The translations under genes and the position numbers were made by a program. A stretch of DNA of 58,938 nt from Niabella sp. (GTDB lineage Bacteria; Bacteroidota; Bacteroidia; Chitinophagales; Chitinophagaceae), in the NCBI GenBank assembly GCA_027493055.1, contig JAPUDO010000080.1:1-58938 (forward strand). The letters are read 5' to 3'. Below the pieces are notes generated by a model. That model was given only the letters and a program-made list of their open reading frames with translations. It did not search any database and had not been told where the DNA came from. Within the stretch, counting starts at the first letter, position 1; the number at the start of each line of letters is the position of its first letter. This document shows, piece after piece, positions 52,054 to 58,938 of the stretch.

Positions 52054-55035
52054 TTAGAAATCAAGGTTAATACCCAATGAGGCCATAAATGGTCTTGGAT
52101 AAATCGCATTGTCAATACCACTAAATTGCTCAGGATCGATGCCTTTATATTTAGTAATCGTAAATACATTCTGCGCGTTCAGATTAGTACGCAGATTAAC
52201 CTTTTTATTAAACACTTTTCCTACATTATATCCGATGTTGAAAAAATCCATTTTCAGGAAAGATGCATTCTGTACAAAATAATCAGATTGACTTTGGTTT
52301 AATGATAAACCGGAAAATCCTGACAAATAAATCTCGGTAGAAGCGTTCATGATATACATGGTAGGATCCATAATATGATTAATACGGCCCCTGTTATATG
52401 CAACGTTATTAAAAAGGTAATTACCTAAATTAGCCCTGAGTACCGTGCTAAAACTCCATTTTTTATATGACAAAGAAGTAGAGAATCCCAAAATATCTTT
52501 CGGACTACGAGATTTGTAATGGTAGAGATCATTTTCATTTATTTGTCCATCTTCATTTAAATCCACAAAAGCGCCATCGATGGGTTTGCCGGTCACCTTA
52601 TCATAAACCTGTTTGTAAGTATAGAATGTAAACGGCTCATATCCGATAGAATGGATCATTATTTTGTTTCCCGTACCTCCGTCAATGTCATCTCCGGCCA
52701 CCGTACCGGCATAATCCGGATCATATGCAGCCGTTAGCTTGGTTACTTTAGAATTATTGCGGGTATAATTAAATCCTATGTCCCAGGTAAGGTCGCTCGT
52801 CCGTACAGGAGTGGCATTTATCACAAACTCAATACCCTTGTTTTCAATATTGCCCACATTGCCTTTCACGATAGGGCTAAAGTTGGTTCCAAGCGGTATG
52901 GGTGTGTCGTTCAGCAAATCTTTTGTTTTCTTAAAATAATAATCAATACTACCCGAAATACGGTTCCTCAGGAAGCCATAATCTATACCAATATTATAAG
53001 AAGCTGTTTGTTCCCATTTTAACGCACTGTTATAAGCAACCGCAGTAATCATATTATAATAGTTATTGCCAAACTGTACTTTTGAATAATCAGGACCTGT
53101 CGAATAAAACGAAGCAAAAGAATAATTGTCTATCCCGTCCTGCTGACCCGTAACGCCATAACTCGCGCGAAGTTTCAGGTCGGAAACAGTACCCAGGTTG
53201 TTCCTGATAAAATTTTCATCCCCGAGTTTCCAGGCTATGGAGGCGCCAGGAAATATCCCCACCCTGTTATCCTTGGAAAAACGTGAAGAAGCATCCCGGC
53301 GGAGGGATCCCTGCACAATGTATTTGTCAGCTAATGTATATATCAAACGACCATAAAAAGAAAGCATGTTGTGTTCCTGAGGATTTGTTGGATAAGTAGG
53401 ACTTGACAAGATTTTTCCTTCATCATCAAACTTGTCATAATTATGATCCGTAGTTTTAAAGCCATAATAACCATAACCAGCAACAGCATTTATGTTGCTT
53501 CTTATTGCTTCTATATCTTTTGCGTAATTCAGGTAAAACTCCGAAACTACATTATTGGCAACTTGTTTATATTTTGAATGAGATCCTCCACTGGCCCAGG
53601 CATCACGCGAATTTTTATACTGATCCGTTGTACCATTACCGTTGGAATAATCATATCCCAAATTATAATTGGCATGTAGCTCCGGCAAAAAATGAAATTT
53701 ATAATCTAACTGTACATTACCCCAAAGCCGGTCTGCTTCACCCAGATCCTTTTTCTGCATTAACAGTGCCACCGGGTTTCTGGTAGCCAAAGGCATCGGT
53801 GTTGTTGCATCTTTCATCCATTCATAATAACCTTCAAACAGGGTATTCGATTCGTCGTAAACAGGCTTTGTAGGATCCATATTAAGTGCAGAGCCAATAG
53901 CACCCTGATTACCGAAACGGGATTTAGTATGCGCACCGTTAATATTCAAATCAATCTTCAGGTGATTATCCAACAGCACTGGGTTTAAGCGAATGGCTCC
54001 TGTCACTCTTTGGAACTTATCCGTCTTCAATATACCTTTTTGGTCATTAAAACCAACGGATACACGGTAGGGTAGCCATTTATGCGCACCGGCGATGCTC
54101 AGGTTGTTATTTGTTCCGATACCGGTTTGGTATATCTCCTTCTGCCAATCCGTGTTTGCAGTGCCCAACAACTTGATAAATGCTCCCGACTGATCATTAG
54201 TATTTACATACTCCCGCACTTCATCTGCCGTCAGCAAGTCAACATATTTCCTAATAGTAGATACACTAAACTGCGTATTGAAATTTACTACCGGGATACC
54301 CTTTTTGCCTTTTTTAGTAGTGATTAATATCACGCCATTAGAAGCCCTGGAACCATAAATTGCCGTAGAGGCCGCATCTTTTAAGATACTGAACGACTCT
54401 ATATCATCTGCATTAATCAGTGCCAATTGATTACTCGCACCACTTATTTTGTCTCCGCTTAGCGGAACACCATCTACCACTATAAGCGGATCGTTACTGG
54501 CATTTAGAGAAGCACCTCCTCTGATACGGATAACGCTGCCCTGTCCTGGCTGTCCACCATTCGATGTAATAGAGACACCGGCCACTTTTCCGGCAATAAG
54601 CTGCTCAGGCGTGGCAATATTCCCCTTTTGGAAATCTTTAGCTGTCACCGTTCCAACGGAACCGGTCACATCTTTTTTTACCCTGGTACCATAACCTATC
54701 ACCACTACATTCTCCAATGAGCTTGCAGTAGTTGTAAGCTGTACATCCACCAGGCTGCCGGTAATAGGTACCTCTTTAGTAGCATACCCGATAGAAGAAA
54801 TTTCCAGCAAACGGGCGCTTTCGGGGACAGTGAGGCGATACTTACCGGCGCTGTCTGTTACCGTAGCATAGCTTGTACCCTTAATCTGCACCGTAGCGCC
54901 GGAAACCGGGAGGATTGTTTTCTCGTCAGTAACAGTTCCTGTTACTTCTCTTGTTTGCGCAAAAGCTGTAAACGCGCAAACCAACATGAGCAGCGTAATG
55001 AACGCCGGCAATAGTCTTTTACTTTGCATAGACAA
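52054..55035 (-). CDS. susC: SusC/RagA-family TonB-dependent outer-membrane receptor
   Basis: 993 aa (starts at 55035 or 55029). A signal peptide (LLPAFITLLMLVCAFTAFAQ) precedes a carboxypeptidase-D-like domain (about 30-110, VTGTVTDEKTILPVSGATVQ). The TonB-box-like VVVIGYGTRVKKDVTGSV leads to the plug domain (GKVAGVSITSNGGQPGQGSV and RGGASLNASNDPLIVVDGVP), and then the 22-strand barrel, which ends YPRPFMASLGINLDF. It has no N-terminal STN domain, so it does not signal through FecI/FecR itself. It imports oligosaccharides with SusD. The operon leader contains two 17-bp palindromes. Confidence 0.97.
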   Translation of the reverse strand: MSMQSKRLLPAFITLLMLVCAFTAFAQTREVTGTVTDEKTILPVSGATVQIKGTSYATVTDSAGKYRLTVPESARLLEISSIGYATKEVPITGSLVDVQLTTTASSLENVVVIGYGTRVKKDVTGSVGTVTAKDFQKGNIATPEQLIAGKVAGVSITSNGGQPGQGSVIRIRGGASLNASNDPLIVVDGVPLSGDKISGASNQLALINADDIESFSILKDAASTAIYGSRASNGVILITTKKGKKGIPVVNFNTQFSVSTIRKYVDLLTADEVREYVNTNDQSGAFIKLLGTANTDWQKEIYQTGIGTNNNLSIAGAHKWLPYRVSVGFNDQKGILKTDKFQRVTGAIRLNPVLLDNHLKIDLNINGAHTKSRFGNQGAIGSALNMDPTKPVYDESNTLFEGYYEWMKDATTPMPLATRNPVALLMQKKDLGEADRLWGNVQLDYKFHFLPELHANYNLGYDYSNGNGTTDQYKNSRDAWASGGSHSKYKQVANNVVSEFYLNYAKDIEAIRSNINAVAGYGYYGFKTTDHNYDKFDDEGKILSSPTYPTNPQEHNMLSFYGRLIYTLADKYIVQGSLRRDASSRFSKDNRVGIFPGASIAWKLGDENFIRNNLGTVSDLKLRASYGVTGQQDGIDNYSFASFYSTGPDYSKVQFGNNYYNMITAVAYNSALKWEQTASYNIGIDYGFLRNRISGSIDYYFKKTKDLLNDTPIPLGTNFSPIVKGNVGNIENKGIEFVINATPVRTSDLTWDIGFNYTRNNSKVTKLTAAYDPDYAGTVAGDDIDGGTGNKIMIHSIGYEPFTFYTYKQVYDKVTGKPIDGAFVDLNEDGQINENDLYHYKSRSPKDILGFSTSLSYKKWSFSTVLRANLGNYLFNNVAYNRGRINHIMDPTMYIMNASTEIYLSGFSGLSLNQSQSDYFVQNASFLKMDFFNIGYNVGKVFNKKVNLRTNLNAQNVFTITKYKGIDPEQFSGIDNAIYPRPFMASLGINLDF

Positions 55036-55060
55036 ACAATGTTATTTTCTCAATGTAATA

Positions 55061-55077
55061 TGTGTACTATGTACACA
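55061..55077. promoter_or_regulatory. 17-bp palindrome O1 before susC
   Basis: TGTGTACTATGTACACA has perfect 7-nt arms around TAT. It lies 25 bp upstream of the susC start and matches three other sites in this locus. Likely operator of the NrtR-type regulator encoded upstream. Confidence 0.75.
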
Positions 55078-55115
55078 ATAAATTTAAAACACAAAAACAA
55101 AGATAATGGATATAA

Positions 55116-55132
55116 TGTGTATTTAGTACACA
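55116..55132. promoter_or_regulatory. 17-bp palindrome O2 between nrtR-like gene and susC
   Basis: TGTGTATTTAGTACACA is a variant of O1 located 55 bp from it, on about the same DNA face over five turns. It lies 17 bp after the stop of the regulator gene. Confidence 0.7.
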
Positions 55133-55148
55133 TACAGGAAAAAAATTT

Positions 55149-55862
55149 TTAATTTTTTTTCGGAGCGGAGATCTTTAATGCTTTTGTTTTGAATTTGTGA
55201 AGTTTTCCGGGACGGTGCGTAACATCTTCCTCCAACTCATCAAGCTCTGACAGCCAGCTCTTTAATGCGATCTTTTTTCTGAAATTCCGGCGATCAAGCG
55301 ATGTACCTAAAATAGCCTCGTAAAGCTCCTGCAACGCTCTTAGCGAAAATTTTTCGGGCAGTAAATTATGCACCACAGGGTGATCCATGATCTGCTCCCT
55401 AAGCATATTGAGACAGGTATCTAAGATTTGTTTGTGATCAAAGGCCAGCTTTTTAATGGTTTGTACAGGGTGCCAGTGCAGATCATGGCAGTCTATATTA
55501 AGCTTATGGTTGTGAATGTTCACCAGCGAATAATAGGCAGTGCTTACCACCCGCCCTGAGGGGTGGCGTTTTACCGCACCAAACGTATGCACCTGCTGCA
55601 GGAAAACATCATCCAGCCCCGTACGCTCCTTCAGCACACGGTAAGATGCCGCATCCAGGTCTTCATCTGGCCTTACCAGGTCTCCTAACAAAGAAAATAA
55701 CCCGGAAAACTCTTCAAGGTCAGACTTAATCAGCAATACCCTCAGCTCCTTATCTTCATACCCAAAGATTACACAGTCTACTGATACAGCAATATTAAAG
55801 TACTCCCGGTGGCTGCTTTTTTCTACAGCCGCAGTTTTTAAATTAGGATGATTTGCCCGCAT
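55149..55862 (-). CDS. NrtR-type transcriptional regulator (degenerate Nudix plus winged helix)
   Basis: 237 aa. The N-terminal Nudix-like domain (about 22-150) starts NIAVSVDCVIFGYEDKELRV. Its Nudix box region GDLVRPDEDLDAASYRVLKE, with RTGL after it, lacks the catalytic pairs (RE and EE are changed), so it probably binds a sugar ligand rather than hydrolyse one. The C-terminal winged helix (about 150-225; FSLRALQELYEAILGTSLDR, RNFRKKIALKS) is typical of NrtR relatives that control sugar use in Bacteroidota. It is codirectional with susC, beside four palindromic sites. The repressor role and ligand are inferred. Confidence 0.88.
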   Translation of the reverse strand: MRANHPNLKTAAVEKSSHREYFNIAVSVDCVIFGYEDKELRVLLIKSDLEEFSGLFSLLGDLVRPDEDLDAASYRVLKERTGLDDVFLQQVHTFGAVKRHPSGRVVSTAYYSLVNIHNHKLNIDCHDLHWHPVQTIKKLAFDHKQILDTCLNMLREQIMDHPVVHNLLPEKFSLRALQELYEAILGTSLDRRNFRKKIALKSWLSELDELEEDVTHRPGKLHKFKTKALKISAPKKN

Positions 55863-56063
55863 ATTTTAATTTTTTTAATTCAGCCGGATAGCTTGCCTAT
55901 GGTAAGCCGGCTGTACGCTGTACATTTTATAAGAACATTTCATCATGGCATTACAATGTATTGGATGCATAAAAATTTTGCGTCGCTGTGCGAAGTGTCT
56001 TCGCTTCGCAACATTATTCCGTCACATGTGGCGACTTTGAAACAAAAAAATTCATGTATCCAA

Positions 56064-56080
56064 TGTGTTCTATAGACACA
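56064..56080. promoter_or_regulatory. Palindrome O3, diverged, upstream of the GH13 gene
   Basis: TGTGTTCTATAGACACA matches O1 at 14 of 17 positions and keeps the outer TGTGT and ACACA arms. It lies 74 bp before the GH13 start. Confidence 0.55.
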
Positions 56081-56134
56081 AACCTATGTAATTTTTGAAT
56101 AAAATTATTTCCTTTTATACAAACTTATTACATT

Positions 56135-56151
56135 TGTGTATTAAGTACACA
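56135..56151. promoter_or_regulatory. 17-bp palindrome O4 at the GH13 gene start
   Basis: TGTGTATTAAGTACACA ends two bases before the ATG at 56154. A bound protein would cover the transcription start and ribosome-binding region. This fits a repressor. Confidence 0.75.
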
Positions 56152-56153
56152 TT

Positions 56154-58733
56154 ATGAAACGATTTGTTCTGCCGCTATTGCTTTTATTATTATGGGGTTG
56201 TAAAAAAAATGACCCTACTCCTGATCCCATGCCGGAGCCCCCGGTGGAAACGCCGGTATCTCAGCTGGGTTTAATTACCACAGACAAAAATTTTCCTTTA
56301 GCCGGAGAACCCTTTACGCTTACTTACAACCCTGCAAAAGGAAATGGAGCACTGAGTGGTTTTTCGGGCGATGTATATATACATTGGGGTGTTATTACAA
56401 ATACCAGCACCGGGGCTGCTGACTGGAAATATGTGAAAAGCAGTTCTTTTAATACGCCGGATGCTTCTTCTAAAATGACAAGGCAGGCTAACGGCAGCTA
56501 TACAATAACCATTACCCCACAAAGCTTTTTTGGTGTTCCGGCAGGAGAACAGATCAAAAAGATAGCCATGGTTTTCAGAAACGGCGATGGCAGCATTGTA
56601 GGACGAAACTCCGATGGAAGTGATATTTACCTGCCGGTTTACACATCTGCCTTATCAGTGCGATTCTTACGTCCTGAGCTGCATCCTGCTTATATTCCCT
56701 ATCCCTCCCTTTCTAATACAGCAACAGGACAACAAATAGAAGTTTCAGGCGCTGCCTCGCAGCGGGCTGATTTAAAGCTTACTATAAATGATGTGGAGTT
56801 TGCAACAGCCGCCAATGCCACACAAATCACCGGGAAGGCAACTATAGCCGGTATTGGAGATCAGGTGGTTAAAATTATTGCCAATGGTACCGTGCAGGAA
56901 TCTTTCAGGTTTGCGGCTAATGGCGCTGTAACAACCCAGGCTTTACCAGCCGGTGCCAATGCTAATGGTGTAACATTTATAAATGGCGGCACATCTGCCA
57001 TACTGGCCCTGTATGCCCCGCTAAAAAATTATATGTATGTTTTGGGCGATTTTAACAGCTGGACCGCTACCGCAGCAAGCTATATGAAACGCACGCCTGA
57101 TGGCTACACCTGGTGGGTGCAGATAGATGGATTAAGCGCTAATACCGAATATGCTTATCAATACTGGATTGACGGCACTCTTAAAATTGCCGATCCTTAC
57201 ACAGAAAAAGTTTTAGATCCTGATAACGATAAGTATATACCAGCCGCCAACTATCCCAGTCCGGGAACATATCCGGCCGCTAAAACCACTGGTATTGTAA
57301 GTACCTTCAAAACCGGCCAGGCTGCTTATAGCTGGAGCCACCCTGCTATAACCAAACCATCCAGGAACAGCCTTGTTATATACGAGCTGCTGCTGAGAGA
57401 TTTCCTGGCATCCAATAATTACCAGACATTAAAGGACACTATTAATTATTTAAGCAACCTGGGCATTAATGCCATTGAGCTATTGCCGGTAAACGAGTTT
57501 GAAGGTAACAACAGCTGGGGCTATAATCCCTCTTTTTATTTTGCACCGGATAAATACTATGGCAGCAAACAAATGCTGCAGACATTTATAGATGCCTGCC
57601 ATGCCAAAGGCATAGCAGTAATATTAGATGTGGTATTTAATCACGCAGAAGGCAAATCACCTATGGTGCAATTATACTGGGACCAGGCTAATAACCGCCC
57701 GGCAGCTAATAATCCATGGTTCAACCCCGTGGCCCCTCATAGCGCTTTAACTTTCGGTAATGATTTTAACCATGAAAGTGCTGCAACCAAAACCTTTGTA
57801 AAAAATGTGCTGAAACACTGGCTGCAGGAGTATAAGGTAGACGGGTTCCGTTTCGACTTTACCAAAGGGTTTACCCAAAAAGCTACGGTTACACTGGATG
57901 CAGCAGGCGCTTATGATGCCGGCAGGATTGCTATCCTGAAAGATTACAATAACTATATCAAATCCATCGACCCCAATGCTTATGTGATATTGGAGCATTT
58001 TTGCGCCGACCAGGAAGAAAAAGAGCTGGCTGCGGAAGGAATGATGTTATGGAATAACCTTAACCATAGCTTCAATGAAGCCAGCATGGGATGGCTCAAT
58101 AACTCAAATTTTTTAAGAGCCGATTATAAAACCCACGGATTTTCGCAACCGGAGGGCCTGATCACGTATATGGAAAGCCATGATGAAGAACGGATGATGT
58201 ATAAAAATATTCAGTATGGAAATGCGTCCGGAGCTTATAGTATCAAAGACCTGGCAACTGCCTTAAAGCGCCAGGAAATGTGCGCAGCTTTCCTGTTTGC
58301 TATTCCCGGACCTAAAATGATCTGGCAGTTTGGCGAGCTGGGTTACGATATATCTATTGATCAAAACGGCAGGACAGGCGAAAAACCAGTGTTATGGCAG
58401 TACAACACACAATCGGCAAGGGTTACATTAAAAAATGCATTTACCAGATTCATAAAGCTGAAAAAGAACAATGCCATATTTAATACAACCAGCTTTACGT
58501 ATGATTTTTCAGGGGCTATAAAGTTTATCAGGTTGCAGGAAGGCGCTAATACCGTAATAGTCATTGGCAATTTTGAGGTAACCAGCCAGGCTGCGAACAT
58601 TAACCTTGGCAGCCCGGGTACATGGTATGATGCAGCCAATAATAATCAACCCATCAGTATTCCAGGCAATACTTATGCTGCAACAATGGCTCCCGGCGAA
58701 TATCATATTTTTTCTAATAGCCTATTGCAATAG
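56154..58733 (+). CDS. GH13 alpha-amylase-family lipoprotein
   Basis: 859 aa. The SPII signal MKRFVLPLLLLLLWGC gives a lipid Cys at residue 16, followed by a Pro-rich tether (DPTPDPMPEPPVETP). Two N-terminal beta domains (about 35-280) and a CBM48-like domain (about 290-370, YMYVLGDFNSW) precede the GH13 barrel (about 405-770). Conserved regions are DVVFNHA (Asp492, His497), GFRFDF (nucleophile Asp568), YVILEH (acid/base Glu614) and ESHDEE (His676, Asp677). A C-terminal beta domain closes the protein. It probably cuts alpha-glucans at the cell surface for SusCD import. Alternative specificities within GH13 cannot be excluded. Transcribed divergently from the regulator. Confidence 0.95.
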   Translation: MKRFVLPLLLLLLWGCKKNDPTPDPMPEPPVETPVSQLGLITTDKNFPLAGEPFTLTYNPAKGNGALSGFSGDVYIHWGVITNTSTGAADWKYVKSSSFNTPDASSKMTRQANGSYTITITPQSFFGVPAGEQIKKIAMVFRNGDGSIVGRNSDGSDIYLPVYTSALSVRFLRPELHPAYIPYPSLSNTATGQQIEVSGAASQRADLKLTINDVEFATAANATQITGKATIAGIGDQVVKIIANGTVQESFRFAANGAVTTQALPAGANANGVTFINGGTSAILALYAPLKNYMYVLGDFNSWTATAASYMKRTPDGYTWWVQIDGLSANTEYAYQYWIDGTLKIADPYTEKVLDPDNDKYIPAANYPSPGTYPAAKTTGIVSTFKTGQAAYSWSHPAITKPSRNSLVIYELLLRDFLASNNYQTLKDTINYLSNLGINAIELLPVNEFEGNNSWGYNPSFYFAPDKYYGSKQMLQTFIDACHAKGIAVILDVVFNHAEGKSPMVQLYWDQANNRPAANNPWFNPVAPHSALTFGNDFNHESAATKTFVKNVLKHWLQEYKVDGFRFDFTKGFTQKATVTLDAAGAYDAGRIAILKDYNNYIKSIDPNAYVILEHFCADQEEKELAAEGMMLWNNLNHSFNEASMGWLNNSNFLRADYKTHGFSQPEGLITYMESHDEERMMYKNIQYGNASGAYSIKDLATALKRQEMCAAFLFAIPGPKMIWQFGELGYDISIDQNGRTGEKPVLWQYNTQSARVTLKNAFTRFIKLKKNNAIFNTTSFTYDFSGAIKFIRLQEGANTVIVIGNFEVTSQAANINLGSPGTWYDAANNNQPISIPGNTYAATMAPGEYHIFSNSLLQ

Positions 58734-58746
58734 TGTGAGGAATATT

Positions 58747-58791
58747 TTCAGGTGGGTCTCTGCCCGCAGGACTCGCCATGTGTATGACGCT
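58747..58791 (+). repeat. Repeat family B, copy 2
   Basis: TTCAGGTGGGTCTCTGCC, CGCAGGACTCGCC and ATGTGTATGACGCT match the inverted copy at 49272-49314 with about nine changes in 43-45 nt. It starts 14 bp after the GH13 stop. Other short inverted segments follow to the window end, and no further gene is seen. Confidence 0.65.
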
Positions 58792-58938
58792 AAGCCCTCA
58801 CCTTGCTGGCTTACAAGGCCAGTGCGTTGAGGTACATTTAGTACATATCGTAAAACTACCAAGTAACGAACAGGCCCAGGTTTGGAGACTACTACTGTTC
58901 GAAACCTGAAAATATGTTTTAATCAAGCCTGAAAGCCC

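Larger units (their letters stand above)
55863..56153. other. Divergent control region of the regulator and GH13 genes
   Basis: 291 bp with palindromes O3 and O4. Two inverted copies of an AAATTnATGyATCCAAT-type block lie at about 55955-55980 (minus) and 56048-56066 (plus). Between them is a hairpin GCGAAG-TGT-CTTCGC near 55989-56003. Confidence 0.5.

Overview
The window reads as chromosomal DNA of a Bacteroidota bacterium, most likely a member of the Chitinophagaceae. The reasons are a SusC/SusD/SusE locus, several TlpA-type thioredoxins (one with an N-terminal DUF4369-like domain), a compact class Ia ribonucleotide reductase, many secreted proteins and SPII lipoproteins, promoter boxes of the TAnnTTTG type, very few strong Shine-Dalgarno sequences, and secreted proteins carrying the LPVxFG...QVDKDG beta-sandwich seen in type IX secretion cargo. 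The family-level assignment is inference. I see no rRNA, tRNA, CRISPR array or intact insertion sequence.

Layout. 1-7.1 kb (minus strand): a truncated gene, nagA, rsmE, two toxin-antitoxin (TA) modules, a fragment of a second rsmE copy, dnaB, an unknown gene and a PIN/Phd TA module. 7.6-13.9 kb (plus): a serpin lipoprotein, pheT, pfkA and a small cell-division cluster (coiled-coil protein, a possible microprotein, zapA). 13.9-16.8 kb (minus): two TlpA-like proteins. 17.5-25.5 kb: rny, Uma2 nuclease, ffh, HigBA, then a transglutaminase adjoining an ATP-grasp/alpha-E fusion. 25.7-29.7 kb: a secreted protein with a caspase-like C-terminus and an ABC exporter. 30.0-38.8 kb: three secreted or membrane-anchored proteins around a TPR histidine kinase/LuxR regulator pair, a Fic protein and a YoaK-family membrane protein. 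39-45 kb: an accessory zone dense in interspersed palindromic repeats, holding gluconate kinase/permease, a DUF433/DUF5615 TA module, two XRE regulators and a GIY-YIG nuclease. 44.7-49.2 kb: nrdB-nrdA, a second Uma2 gene and a ParDE-like TA module. 49.4-58.7 kb: a starch-type utilisation locus (susE, susD, susC, an NrtR-type regulator, a GH13 lipoprotein), with four similar 17-bp palindromes placed as operators.

How genes work together. The sus locus forms one predicted regulon: SusD and SusC capture and import alpha-glucan pieces, the GH13 lipoprotein cuts the glucan, and the NrtR-like protein probably binds the palindromes before susC and at the GH13 start. gntK and gntP form a gluconate uptake and phosphorylation pair. 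nrdB and nrdA are one operon with a clear terminator. At least six TA modules are spread through the window, several beside repeats or a duplicated gene fragment, so these spots look like insertion points.

The most unusual observation is a C-terminal module shared by two otherwise unrelated surface-type proteins (31056-32630 and 37137-38783). In both, a T9SS-associated beta-sandwich is interrupted at the same point by two hydrophobic helices. The second helix looks like an internal lipoprotein signal ending in a Cys, and the last strand of the sandwich follows it.
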